Source of the DNA: Methanothrix sp.
Lineage (GTDB): Archaea; Halobacteriota; Methanosarcinia; Methanotrichales; Methanotrichaceae
DNA: 17,426 nucleotides
Assembly (NCBI GenBank): GCA_028688175.1
Contig: JAQTYS010000025.1
Span: 1 to 17,426 of the forward strand
Direction of reading: 5' to 3'
Part shown: in pieces, positions 1 to 8,036 of the stretch
How positions within the stretch are numbered: position 1 is the stretch's first letter
Layout of the letters: the number at the start of each line of letters is the position of its first letter
Notes under the pieces: generated by a model
Told to the model about the DNA's origin: nothing
Database searches by the model: none
Seen by the model: only the letters and a program-made list of their open reading frames with translations
Program-made: the position numbers and the translations under genes

Positions 1-963
1 CTGACTCTCATCGACACTGCCAACAGAACTGTAACCCTAAAAATGCCCATCAAGAAGATAGTAGCCGTAACCGGCGATGCAGCTGAGGCCATCAGGGTTT
101 TGCATGCCACCGATAAGGTTGTAGGTGTCTCGGTTGATACGCTGGATGACGCCACCTACCTGCCGGATTTTAGCAAAATGCCGAGTGTTGGAAAGTGGAG
201 CGAGCCGGACATTGAGAAGATCCTCACCCTGCAGCCGGATCTGGCCATAAGCTACATGTCTGCCGCTTCAAAGTACCTGGAACCAAAGCTCAACGGCACA
301 GGAATCCCTATTGTAGCCCTTGATCTGTACAGGGCAGACGATCTTCCGGCGGAGATGAAAATGCTCGGATACATCGTCGGCAAAACGGATGATGCAGACA
401 AGTATCTGGATTTCTTCTACAATATCACAGACGCTATTCAAGCAAAGACCTCAAAGCTGCCTGCAGATAAAAAAGCAAGAGTCTACCTGGAGGGATATGC
501 AGATCTAAAAACGTACACCAAGGGCAAAGGCGGAGACCTAGCCTGTACTATGGCAGGTGGTGTGAATATCGCCTCGGATTTGGAAGGAGCATATCCGGAA
601 GTAGAGTCGGAGTGGATCATGATACAGAATCCGGATGTTGTCGTGAGGCTTACATCACCAACGGAGATTGCGTGCGGCTATGCAAGCGATGATTCAGCCG
701 GGTTTGCATCCAAGAGAAAGGAGATCCTGGCCAGAACCGGTTGGAACAATATTACTGCCGTGAAAGATGAACGAGTGTACATGCTGCTCTATGAGTTTGG
801 AGCAAGCCCCGCGGTTCCCGTGACCATTGCCTATATGGCCAAATGGTTCTATCCGGATCTCTTTTCGGATTTGAATCCAAAGGCACTACATCAGCAATAT
901 CTTGACCTGCAGGACTTTGACTACGATTTGAATGCTCGCGGTGTGTTCGCATATCCTTCTTAG
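1..963 (+). CDS. Periplasmic binding protein, BtuF/FecB type (5' end outside window)
   Basis: This is an extracytoplasmic substrate-binding protein of the Peripla_BP_2 family, whose known ligands are iron-siderophores, heme and cobalamin. The frame is open from base 1, reading LTLIDTANRTVTLKMPIKKI, so the internal ATG at 43 is not the start. Signal peptide and any dockerin-like segment lie to the left of the window. Seen in the sequence: the N-lobe strand with GDAAEAIRVL, the family signature VGKWSEPDIEKILTLQPDLAI, a long inter-lobe helix (about bases 330-460), the C-lobe signature WIMIQNPDVVVRL, and the tail GVFAYPS just before the stop. That tail is shared by all six paralogs here. The next gene, 84 bp downstream, is a Gate-domain pseudogene. 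The family call is strong; the ligand is not known. Confidence 0.9.
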   Translation: MTLIDTANRTVTLKMPIKKIVAVTGDAAEAIRVLHATDKVVGVSVDTLDDATYLPDFSKMPSVGKWSEPDIEKILTLQPDLAISYMSAASKYLEPKLNGTGIPIVALDLYRADDLPAEMKMLGYIVGKTDDADKYLDFFYNITDAIQAKTSKLPADKKARVYLEGYADLKTYTKGKGGDLACTMAGGVNIASDLEGAYPEVESEWIMIQNPDVVVRLTSPTEIACGYASDDSAGFASKRKEILARTGWNNITAVKDERVYMLLYEFGASPAVPVTIAYMAKWFYPDLFSDLNPKALHQQYLDLQDFDYDLNARGVFAYPS

Positions 964-979
964 GCAGATGAATGATATG

Positions 980-999
980 TTTAAATTTTTTATTTTTAT
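980..999 (+). terminator. T-rich stretch after the first binding-protein gene
   Basis: A T-rich run with two T-tracts lies 17-36 bp after the stop of the first PBP gene. Oligo-T tracts terminate archaeal transcription without needing a hairpin. The position fits, but this is inferred from composition only. Confidence 0.35.
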
Positions 1000-1047
1000 C
1001 ATACTGCAAAAGAAAGGCCAGGATTGTAGTAGTAGCATGAATTGACG

Positions 1048-2144
1048 ATGCTCGATATCCTCCAGGAAGCGCTGAATACGACTGTATCCACCATGATGAC
1101 TGTATTCTTGATGCTCTTTCTGACAGGCATAATGACTGAGATGGGTTTATTCCATCGAGCCTCATTCATAGCCTAAACTCCGGGGCGATTAATAACCAGG
1201 TGCCTATAGATAGCGAAAAATTCGGAGCATGGTTATTATAATTATCACTATCTGGTCGGACACAATTCGACTCATAGCTATCGAATTTAGCTTACCTGGT
1301 TATTAAAATCGCGGAGTTTGGGTCATAGCCAGGCCTCTAGCTTCAATATCACATTTGCCTGCCATTTCAGCCTCCACCTTTGTGATCAGCCTCGGTTCCG
1401 TTCTTGCCGCCAATACCATGACCGCCAGGCTGAAAGAAGAAGGGCTTTTGACGGATCGGCAGGTCTTCCTCAGCGCCTTGATGAACACCGTTCCTGTCTA
1501 TTTCCGGGAGATGTTCACATATCAACTGGCCTTTGTTATTCCTGTCTTAGGCATTCTTGTGGGCGGAGCCTATGCGATCATATTTTCCGCTACGGGAATA
1601 ATAAAGTTGATAATTATAATGATTCTGGGCAGAAAATTTTTAGATGGAGATTCAATAGCATTCAAAGGGACGATTACGCCTCCACCCAAGAAGAGCATTT
1701 TGCAGGCAGCAAAAGGATCATTGGCTGGTGAAATCTCCCTTTTTCTCAGAATGGCCGGAATCTTCTTCATAATGACCTTCTCAATTCTCTATCTGAATGA
1801 AATAGGCTTTCTTGCATCTTTGGATGCAGTTCCTCTGGCCCATTTCTTCCAAGTCCCTCCGGAAACCATAATTCCGCTGACTGTATTCGTCGCCAGCCCC
1901 AAAGCAGGCATGTCCCTTCTTGGTCCTATGATACAAAACGGAAAGCCTTTCAAAAGCAAAGGCCCTGATTGTACTGATGCTGGGGAGCATGTTCATGCTT
2001 CCGTTTATTGCTCTAAGGTCACAGGTGCCCACTTATGCTTCGGTGTTCGGCATGCGTATGGGTTTCTCATTGGTGGCAATCTCCACGGTCATAAGCATAA
2101 TGGTGAGGCTGATCGCATTGTGCCTGCTGCTGATGATAACTTAA
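1048..2144 (+). pseudogene. Gate-domain membrane protein, broken by a MITE and a frameshift
   Basis: This is a dead paralog of the intact Gate-domain (nucleoside-recognition-like) membrane protein at 8677-9615. The first 34 bases of the two genes are identical and similarity runs over the whole length. After about 42 codons (MLDILQEALNTTVSTM...FHRASFIA) an insertion at 1174-1322 brings an in-frame TAA. The frame resumes at 1323 and reads well (for example ISASTFVISLGSVLAANTM). Near 1942 there is one extra base (GGAAAGCC here, GGTAGCC in the intact gene), so the last 65 or so codons are read in the wrong frame. Ignoring the shift, the original stop is the TAA at 2142-2144. The longest residual reading frame starts at 1355 and runs on to 2161 in the shifted frame. 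A truncated product could in principle be made, but two independent lesions argue for a pseudogene. Confidence 0.9.
1174..1322. mobile_element. MITE-like insertion with 8-bp target duplication
   Basis: A 149-bp segment without coding capacity is inserted in the Gate pseudogene. It is flanked by the direct repeat TCATAGCC (1166-1173 and 1323-1330); the intact paralog has a single equivalent site (TCATTGCC). Its ends are imperfect inverted repeats of about 28 nt: the left arm 1174-1201 begins TAAACTCC and ends TAATAACCAGGT, and the right arm 1294-1322 begins ACCTGGTTATT and ends GGAGTTTGGG. CC bases at the left border make the exact end uncertain by 1-2 bp. No transposase is encoded, so it must have been moved by a transposase acting in trans. 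The parent IS family cannot be named from this window. Confidence 0.88.
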
Positions 2145-2171
2145 TAGATCTCATTTATTAGAAAAATAGAG

Positions 2172-2181
2172 TAATATATAT
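2172..2181 (+). promoter_or_regulatory. Possible TATA box for the two-gene PBP operon
   Basis: TAATATATAT lies in the AT-rich stretch between the Gate pseudogene and the PBP gene at 2301. It matches an archaeal TATA element and resembles the AGTAATATAT found upstream of the gene at 8292. It is about 120 bp from the start codon, which would give a long leader, and a T-tract follows it at once, so another AT-rich site closer to the gene could be the real one. Confidence 0.3.
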
Positions 2182-2189
2182 TTCATTTG

Positions 2190-2196
2190 TTTTTTT
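2190..2196 (+). terminator. T7 tract after the Gate pseudogene
   Basis: Seven consecutive T residues 46 bp after the ancestral stop of the pseudogene would suit an archaeal oligo-T terminator. The call rests on composition only. Confidence 0.3.
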
Positions 2197-2300
2197 GTTA
2201 TTTCTAATTATTCTATCCGAAATGATTATAACTAATGGCAATAATTTCATTTTATTTCATACTAATAGAAAATGTTGTATGATAAATAAAAAGTTATGGA

Positions 2301-3497
2301 ATGAAAACTATGAAAAATCGCCTAAGAAATGGTTTGGTCATTTTAATTATTCTGGCAGCCATCACCTTTGCCCAGGGAGATGTGCCAGGAGATCTGAATG
2401 GAGATAAGATCGTATCTCAGGACGAGCTGTTGAATGCAGAGAATTTGCTAAAAGAGGGAAAGATCACCACCGATCAACTGGAGAAGATCAGGCATATTAG
2501 AGAAAACTATCCCCTGATAATAGTCGATTCTGCCAACAGGACGATAAAGATATATAAACCAATCGAACGCATCATAACATTTGGGGGCTATGATGCGGAG
2601 ATTATATCTCTTCTGGGTGATAAAGAGAAGATAGTTGGCGTTCCAGACTGGTTTAAAAATAATGATTTTCGTAGATTGTGCTTTTCATCGCTCATTGAGC
2701 TGCCTTCGCCTGGGACGGCATCCAGTCCTGATTGCGAAGCGATTCTAAAGCTCAATCCCGATGTTATCATATGCTGGGAATCCAATGCAGCAAAACTGGC
2801 AGAACAGCTCCCCGATAATATAACTGTTGTTGGTCTGAATTTCTTTGATCCCAAGAGTTTCATTGATGAGTCAAAAAAAATTGCTTATATTCTGGAAAGA
2901 GAAGGTGCCCTTGACGATTACATCGATGGATTTTACAGCAAATACATGAATCTCATCGAAGATCGAACAAATGGATTATCTGAAGAAAGAAAACCAAAGG
3001 TATACTGGGAACGCCAGGAGCCGTATCAGACTTTTGGAGAGAAAGAATATATTACTGCACTGATTGATATTTGCGGTGGTAAAAACATATTTGCTGATGA
3101 GGATTTTGAGATATCAATAGTAGATGCCGAATCGGTTTTACAAAAGAATCCGGACATTATAATTCGATATGCTGCTTCCAAAGGCCCAGAGACCGGATAC
3201 ACTGTTACTGATTCTGCCGGAGCAAAGGCGATGAAAGACGTCATTATGCTTCGTTCGGAGCTAGTTAGAGTTAATGCTGTGAAAAACGATAGCGTTTATA
3301 TATTAAATATGGGTCTTCCTTTGGGAATTCAAGGGCCCATTGGAGCAGCATACGCGGCAAAGATTATCCAGCCCGATCTATTCAAAGACCTGGATCCTCA
3401 AACGATAACTGAGGAACTTTTGACTCAATACTTGGGAACAGAATATGATGCGAAGAAGAATGGCGTATTTGTCTATCCACCATTGGAGGAGAGTTAA
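2301..3497 (+). CDS. Binding protein with one dockerin-like loop
   Basis: This is a 398-residue secreted substrate-binding protein of the BtuF/FecB type. The first 25 residues form a signal peptide with a basic start and the core GLVILIILAAITFA. Residues 31-42 form one good EF-hand/dockerin loop (D31, N33, D35, S39, E42), followed by a degenerate second repeat (EGKITTDQLEKI). The binding domain starts near residue 70 with the linking strand IVDSANRTIKIYKPIERI. The usual N-lobe signature is altered to GTASSPDCEAILKLNPDVII; the C-lobe has VLQKNPDIIIRYA, and the protein ends GVFVYPPLEES. ATG at 2301 is used; the in-frame ATG at 2310 also gives a signal peptide, and neither has a clear Shine-Dalgarno site. 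The gene looks more AT-rich than its neighbours. The next PBP gene follows with no gap, so the two are co-transcribed. Ligand unknown. Confidence 0.92.
   Translation: MKTMKNRLRNGLVILIILAAITFAQGDVPGDLNGDKIVSQDELLNAENLLKEGKITTDQLEKIRHIRENYPLIIVDSANRTIKIYKPIERIITFGGYDAEIISLLGDKEKIVGVPDWFKNNDFRRLCFSSLIELPSPGTASSPDCEAILKLNPDVIICWESNAAKLAEQLPDNITVVGLNFFDPKSFIDESKKIAYILEREGALDDYIDGFYSKYMNLIEDRTNGLSEERKPKVYWERQEPYQTFGEKEYITALIDICGGKNIFADEDFEISIVDAESVLQKNPDIIIRYAASKGPETGYTVTDSAGAKAMKDVIMLRSELVRVNAVKNDSVYILNMGLPLGIQGPIGAAYAAKIIQPDLFKDLDPQTITEELLTQYLGTEYDAKKNGVFVYPPLEES
3485..3491 (+). promoter_or_regulatory. Ribosome binding site GGAGGAG for the next PBP gene
   Basis: GGAGGAG lies inside the last codons of the upstream PBP gene, 6 nt before the ATG at 3498. 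It fixes that start and indicates translational coupling of the two genes, since the upstream stop codon directly abuts the downstream ATG. Confidence 0.75.
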
Positions 3498-4760
3498 ATG
3501 AAAAGATGGACTTTCATTTTGCTGTTGTTTCTGACATCATCTGCATTGCTGGCGGTCGTGCCTGCATTTGGGTCGGATTATACGCTGGAAATCTTTGGAA
3601 ACGCCAATATGGATAGCACAATAGACGAGAAGGATGTCGCCTATATTGAAGGCGTAATAAATTCCAGCAACATACCTACTCTTCTCTCGGATGCCAACGG
3701 CGACGGAATAGTGGACGATAGAGATGCTGGGCAGGTGGAGAAGATTTTAAAAGGAACGGAAGAGCAACTCATCCTCATAGATGATGCGAACCGGACAATC
3801 AAGATAGATATGCCTGTCAAGAGTGTGGTGCCTTTGGTGGACCGGGATGCAAAGATACTCGGTGTCCTTGATGCCCAGGATCTGGCAGTTGCGGTCTCCG
3901 ATAACATCAAGGATAGCAGAGAATACGAAATAACTCTCTCAGGTCTCACAAAACTGGACACTGTGGGTTCATGGACTGAACCGGATCTGGAGAAGTTGCT
4001 TAAAATTAAACCCGATCTGCTCATTGCCTACAGCACCTATGCCAAGACGATCAATGACAGTATTGGAGAGCGCGTGGACGTAATCGGTTTTTCCTCATCT
4101 ACTCCCGAGACAACCAAAGATGAGCTACTCAAATTGAGCTATCTCCTCGGTCGAAGAGAAAACGCTGATGTGTACTTCAATGAATTCCACGACAAATATT
4201 TGAATTTGATTGCGGATCGAGTCGATGGCATTTCTGATGATCTCAGACCGAGCGTCTATGTTGAGAGCAGCTCCCAGGCCTACAAGACCTACAATAAAAA
4301 TTCGGTGGTAGAGAAATTGATCACTCTAGCTGGGGGAAAACATGTGTTCGGCGATCTTGAAGGCAGCGGGGCCTTCGCCACTCTTGATGCCGAGGAGATT
4401 ATAAAAAGAAATCCAGATGTTATCATTAAATACGCAGAAAAGAACGACTCTGGCTATGAATCAGCCGATCCAACCAAAATGCAGGCCCTGCGAGATGAGA
4501 TTCTTGGCCGTCCGGAACTGGCAGAAGTAAATGCCGTAAAGAATGGTCAGGTTTATATCATGAGTTCCTATCTTAGCTACGGCACCGATTATCCCGTGCT
4601 CGTAATGTACTGGTCCAAATGGCTTCATCCCGATCTCTTTGCAGATGTAGATCCAGAGGCGATTCATCGAGAATATTTGAGACGGTTCTGCGAGAAGGAC
4701 TATCAGCCAGGAAAGCAGGGGTGCTTTGTTTATCCTGCAGGAGAGGCGAGCCAGGTCTAG
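3498..4760 (+). CDS. Binding protein with paired dockerin-like loops
   Basis: This is a 420-residue secreted Peripla_BP_2 protein. Residues 1-26 are a signal peptide (MKRWTFILLLFLTSSALLAV, with cleavage likely after AFGS). Residues 35-46 (N35, N37, D39, D43, D46) and 65-76 (D65, N67, D69, D73, D76) form two Ca-binding loops spaced as in type I dockerins, with helices AYIEGVI and GQVEKIL after them. The binding domain runs from about residue 92 (LIDDANRTIKIDMPVKSV), with GSWTEPDLEKLLKIKPDLLI in the N-lobe, IIKRNPDVIIKYA in the C-lobe and the tail QGCFVYPAGEASQV. It starts at an ATG directly after the stop of the preceding PBP and has a strong Shine-Dalgarno site. No transmembrane anchor is visible, so it is secreted or held through the dockerin-like part. 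Ligand unknown. Confidence 0.94.
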   Translation: MKRWTFILLLFLTSSALLAVVPAFGSDYTLEIFGNANMDSTIDEKDVAYIEGVINSSNIPTLLSDANGDGIVDDRDAGQVEKILKGTEEQLILIDDANRTIKIDMPVKSVVPLVDRDAKILGVLDAQDLAVAVSDNIKDSREYEITLSGLTKLDTVGSWTEPDLEKLLKIKPDLLIAYSTYAKTINDSIGERVDVIGFSSSTPETTKDELLKLSYLLGRRENADVYFNEFHDKYLNLIADRVDGISDDLRPSVYVESSSQAYKTYNKNSVVEKLITLAGGKHVFGDLEGSGAFATLDAEEIIKRNPDVIIKYAEKNDSGYESADPTKMQALRDEILGRPELAEVNAVKNGQVYIMSSYLSYGTDYPVLVMYWSKWLHPDLFADVDPEAIHREYLRRFCEKDYQPGKQGCFVYPAGEASQV

Positions 4761-4888
4761 CGGATATTTAAGATCGCATCGAACAACCATTAACAATTCT
4801 ATTTTTAAGAGGCATATTTATGAGTTCTTGAAAAATAAGGGAAAGAATGCTCCCTGCACCAGGAAGCAGTCTCATGGGAAGGAGTGCC
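4761..4888. other. Convergent spacer with a duplicated 12-mer and short inverted repeat
   Basis: This 128-bp gap lies between two converging PBP genes. GAATGCTCCCTG at 4845-4856 is repeated at 4907-4918, where it encodes the QGAF of the QGAFVYPSQ tail of the minus-strand PBP. The copy in the gap may be the vestige of a duplicated PBP 3' end. AATAAGG (4834-4840) and CCTTATT (4887-4893) are inverted and could form the base of a weak hairpin, possibly acting as a terminator for both genes. No gene is seen. Confidence 0.4.
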
Positions 4889-6145
4889 TTATTGAGAAGG
4901 ATATACGAATGCTCCCTGATATCCTACCCCCTGGAACTTCTCTAGATATTCTTTATGTATCGCCTCTGGGTCCAGATCTGCAAATTGATCCGGATTAAAC
5001 CACTTCGCCAGATAGGAAAGTCCAACAAACCACCTCGGGCGGCTGGCGATCTCCGTGGTCATTAGATAAACCCTCTTATCTTTAGCAGCACTCACCTGTG
5101 ACAGTTCTTTTGAGTCGACAATGCTGGTCCAAAGCTGCGTCATCTCGGTTTCATTGGTCGCATAATAACCTCCGGGAGATCCCCAGGTGAATATGATTTG
5201 AGGATTCTCGATTACTACCCATTCCAGATCCACAGTTGGATACATTCCACCGGTTCCTCCCGTAAGGTTATGGGCTATGTTCACCCCACCGGCAAGCCCA
5301 CAAAGCATGTCGACAATTGACCCATTGGAGCCACTTTTCCCGAGATCGCCTGTAGTGTGGCTGGAGTAAATTGGATAGACCTTTGGTCGCTTTTCCACTG
5401 GAATTGCTGATACCCTGCTCTCAATAAGATCTATGTACTCTCCTGCGAAGTTTGTATACTCTCTTGCCTCATCTTTCTTGCCAAGAATATAGCCCAAAGC
5501 CATCATTTCCGCCAGAGAATAGTCCGGATAGGTAAATCCCATGCGGATTACTGTGATACCAGTCCCTTCCAGCTTATCCTCTAATATCTCGGTATCCGGA
5601 GTCCTCAAGTCGGCAATCACGAGATCCGGCTGGAGGCGAAGTATGGCTTCGATGTCAGGTTCGCTCCATTTTCCCGTTGTCGGAAGACTGCTCAAATCCG
5701 AGAAGAAATCTTTGTTTGAACCTTCCACGGTGGAAGAGCCGATCCCGATAACCTTATCTTCGGCCTTTATGCATCTGATCGCCTCAGCGCAGGCTAAGTT
5801 GAGGATTATGATCTTTTCAACAGGCATTGGAATTGTAACGAATTCAGCTTTCTCATAGATTGTGAAGGCCTTAAGGACTAGATGATCTTCAGTTGAATTG
5901 ATTATCCGTTCTATCTGCTTGATATCCTCATCGTCGACAATGCCGTCTCGGTTGGCGTCAGCCAGCTCAGTGGACTTGATTTTGCTGGCAATCACATCAT
6001 TCACATATGCGATATCCGATTCATCGATGGCACTATCCAGATTGGCATTGCCGAATATCGGCAAGGTATATCCGGCAGCAGATGCAGCCGAGAATGCCGA
6101 CAAGGCGCATATCACAATCAATGGCACAAGTAGCAGTTTTTTCAT
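4889..6145 (-). CDS. Binding protein with paired dockerin-like loops (minus operon, third gene)
   Basis: This is a 418-residue secreted Peripla_BP_2 protein. It has a signal peptide (MKKLLLVPLIVICALSAFSA), followed by two Ca-binding loops. The first is in GNANLDSAIDESD; the second is DANRDGIVDDED, with an acidic residue at nearly every ligand position. The binding domain starts near VTIPMPVEKIIILNLACAEAIRCI, carries the N-lobe signature GKWSEPDIEAILRLQPDLVI and the C-lobe WVVIENPQIIFTW, and ends QGAFVYPSQ. ATG at 6145 is chosen: it is 5 nt after the stop of the upstream gene and is preceded by TTGATC, close to the archaeal GGTGATC anti-Shine-Dalgarno partner. An alternative TTG start at 6154 would overlap that stop. 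It is the last gene of a three-PBP minus-strand operon. The closest relative in the window by layout is the protein at 3498-4760. Confidence 0.93.
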   Translation of the reverse strand: MKKLLLVPLIVICALSAFSAASAAGYTLPIFGNANLDSAIDESDIAYVNDVIASKIKSTELADANRDGIVDDEDIKQIERIINSTEDHLVLKAFTIYEKAEFVTIPMPVEKIIILNLACAEAIRCIKAEDKVIGIGSSTVEGSNKDFFSDLSSLPTTGKWSEPDIEAILRLQPDLVIADLRTPDTEILEDKLEGTGITVIRMGFTYPDYSLAEMMALGYILGKKDEAREYTNFAGEYIDLIESRVSAIPVEKRPKVYPIYSSHTTGDLGKSGSNGSIVDMLCGLAGGVNIAHNLTGGTGGMYPTVDLEWVVIENPQIIFTWGSPGGYYATNETEMTQLWTSIVDSKELSQVSAAKDKRVYLMTTEIASRPRWFVGLSYLAKWFNPDQFADLDPEAIHKEYLEKFQGVGYQGAFVYPSQ

Positions 6146-6150
6146 TACGA

Positions 6151-7272
6151 TCAACTCTTATCTTCCGCTATCTCTGGATAGACGAATATCCTTCCCTTTT
6201 GATCCTCCTGGCCCATGAACTGCAAATACTCCTTGTAGACTTCTTCCGGATGGAGGTTGATCTGTGGATGAAGGAGCTTGGCCAGCCTCTGCAAGCCTGC
6301 AACGTTATCCAGGCCGAAAAGGGTTTGGGCAGAGACGACATAAACTCGATTGTTCTTCACGGCAGAGATGTTCTGGGCTCCGGGGCGAGTGAGAATATTA
6401 TTTCTCTTCTCCTCCAGCGCTTTGACATCATCGGCTGATGACAAGCTCCATCCCGGCATGCCATCGGATGACTTGAGGTAATCCGTCTTGATAATTACAT
6501 CCGGATTTTGAGATACAACCCACTCCCAGTCCACCTTGGGGTATGCGTCATCTTTCTGCATGACATTGTCGCCGCCTGCTTTCTGCAAAAGCATCGCAGA
6601 TCCGGATTGCTTTCCAAATGTAGAGATATCGCCCAAACCCTTTGAGCTTCCCTCCAAAAAGACCTTTGGGTGGTCCAAACCAGCTACGTCCGCCTCCACC
6701 TCCGCCACATGTTTGTCGTGCCAGTCCAATACCTCTTCAGCCTCCTTATCTTTTCCGAGAACTGATCCCAGCAGCATCATTTCTCTGCTCAGGTTCTCCT
6801 CCTTGTAGAAGTCAAGGCCAAGTGTATTTATACCGCCGATGGCGGCGAGGCTATTTGAGACAGCTTCCACTCCATTTGGCTTTCCGGGATAGACAAAGCA
6901 TAAGACGACGGCATCGGAGCTATTCTGGCTGCCGTTATGAACTATCTCCCCGATTTTTTCATAGTCTATTTCTGTCCAGGTTCCCACCGAGGTGCGGTTC
7001 TTCAGATTACGAAACTCGTAGGTATCCTTTATTCCCTCAGCCAGTCCCACGATCAAGTCGGATGCGCCGAGAATAGTAACGGCCTCTGCCGAGTCGGTGT
7101 TAAGGACGATAACCCTCTGCACAGGTTTGGTAAGGGTTACTTCCCTTCCAGCCGAATCGGTTATTGTTAATGGATATTTCGATTCATCCGAACAGACATT
7201 GCTGACGCTGACAGCCAGGAAAACTCCTAGCGAGATCAATGCCAGAGCTACTAGATGCTTGCTTTTATTCAA
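6151..7272 (-). CDS. Binding protein without dockerin-like segment (minus operon, second gene)
   Basis: This is a 373-residue exported Peripla_BP_2 protein. The signal peptide (residues 1-27, core LVALALISLGVFLAVSV) is followed at once by the binding domain (LTITDSAGREVTLTKPVQRVIVL), so this paralog has no Ca-binding loops. The N-lobe signature is partly kept (VGTWTEIDYEKI) but the usual PDLVI strand is replaced by a longer, divergent stretch (about residues 107-130). The C-lobe has WVVSQNPDVIIKTD and the tail is GRIFVYPEIAEDKS. The start is TTG, 12 nt after the stop of the upstream gene, with AGGGGG about 8 nt before it; the ATG just before it is out of frame. SNVC after the signal core is not a convincing lipobox. 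It is co-transcribed with its two neighbours. Ligand unknown. Confidence 0.92.
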   Translation of the reverse strand: MNKSKHLVALALISLGVFLAVSVSNVCSDESKYPLTITDSAGREVTLTKPVQRVIVLNTDSAEAVTILGASDLIVGLAEGIKDTYEFRNLKNRTSVGTWTEIDYEKIGEIVHNGSQNSSDAVVLCFVYPGKPNGVEAVSNSLAAIGGINTLGLDFYKEENLSREMMLLGSVLGKDKEAEEVLDWHDKHVAEVEADVAGLDHPKVFLEGSSKGLGDISTFGKQSGSAMLLQKAGGDNVMQKDDAYPKVDWEWVVSQNPDVIIKTDYLKSSDGMPGWSLSSADDVKALEEKRNNILTRPGAQNISAVKNNRVYVVSAQTLFGLDNVAGLQRLAKLLHPQINLHPEEVYKEYLQFMGQEDQKGRIFVYPEIAEDKS

Positions 7273-7284
7273 ATGACATTCCCC

Positions 7285-8016
7285 CTATTCAAGTACAGGA
7301 TAAACAAATGTTCTGTCCTCAGGCAATTTCATTCCCAGCATATCCAGATATTCTTGATAGACCTGCTCTGGATCAAGGTCGATTTCTGGGTGCAGGATTT
7401 TAGAGAGATAAGTCAGGCCTACAGAGGAGTCCATGCCGTAGCACATATCGTTAAAGAGCACATAAACCCTCCCATTTTCGATAGCGGAGATGTTCTTAGC
7501 ACCCGGTCGGGACAAAATATTATCTCGAATCACATCCAACTCCTGGCCGGTTTGCTCTGGAGGAAGTTGCCATCCAAATGTATTTTGCAGCTGTATGCCC
7601 GTGTGAGGTGCCAGTTTTATGATTACATCCGGATTCTCTGATATGACCCACTCCCAATCCACCTTGGGATATGTTCCATCGAGCGTTTTGGCAATATTCT
7701 CTCCCTTGGCCATGATCTGCAGGCTATTTATGCCCGCCCCCTCCCCATAGGTATTAAGGGATCCGAGACCATCATTTGCCCCTTCATAATATGCTCTTGG
7801 AATGGAAACATTGCTTAATGCATCCTCTACTTCAGCAAATATCTTCTTATGCCAGCTTATGAAATCCTGAGCTTTTTGTTCGCTATCCAAAAGCTCTCCA
7901 AGTTTTGCCATCTCATCGGTCATATTTTCAGGCTTATAAAAATCAAATCCTGCCACCGTGATGTTGTTAAACTGAGATAAACCCTTTTCAATGGAGATTA
8001 GCAATAATTTTTTCAT
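7285..8016 (-). CDS. Half binding protein: N-terminal lobe deleted (minus operon, first gene)
   Basis: This 243-residue protein is a Peripla_BP_2 paralog that lacks the N-terminal lobe. It begins MKKLLLIS, like the signal peptide of the PBP at 4889-6145, then jumps to IEKGLSQFNNITVAGFDFYKPENM. This aligns with residues from about 140 of the 373-residue neighbour (GGINTLGLDFYKEENL), so about 130 residues are missing. The inter-lobe helix, C-lobe (WVISENPDVIIKLA) and tail RTFVYPVLE are intact. The reading frame is clean and has a good Shine-Dalgarno site (AGAGGGCG) before the ATG. The hydrophobic core of the signal peptide is largely gone, so export and ligand binding are both doubtful. It could be a recently deleted pseudogene, or retained only as the leader gene of the operon. 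Confidence 0.85.
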   Translation of the reverse strand: MKKLLLISIEKGLSQFNNITVAGFDFYKPENMTDEMAKLGELLDSEQKAQDFISWHKKIFAEVEDALSNVSIPRAYYEGANDGLGSLNTYGEGAGINSLQIMAKGENIAKTLDGTYPKVDWEWVISENPDVIIKLAPHTGIQLQNTFGWQLPPEQTGQELDVIRDNILSRPGAKNISAIENGRVYVLFNDMCYGMDSSVGLTYLSKILHPEIDLDPEQVYQEYLDMLGMKLPEDRTFVYPVLE

Positions 8017-8036
8017 TTTTTTCGCCCTCTATAGTC

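Noticed and set aside
752..1165. 137-codon open frame on the minus strand
   Set aside because: It overlaps the PBP gene end and the pseudogene start, its translation has no recognisable domain, and the plus-strand coding is clear.
6007..7641. Several open frames of 77-144 codons on the plus strand
   Set aside because: They are antisense to the well-supported minus-strand PBP genes, with low-complexity translations rich in S, P and R.
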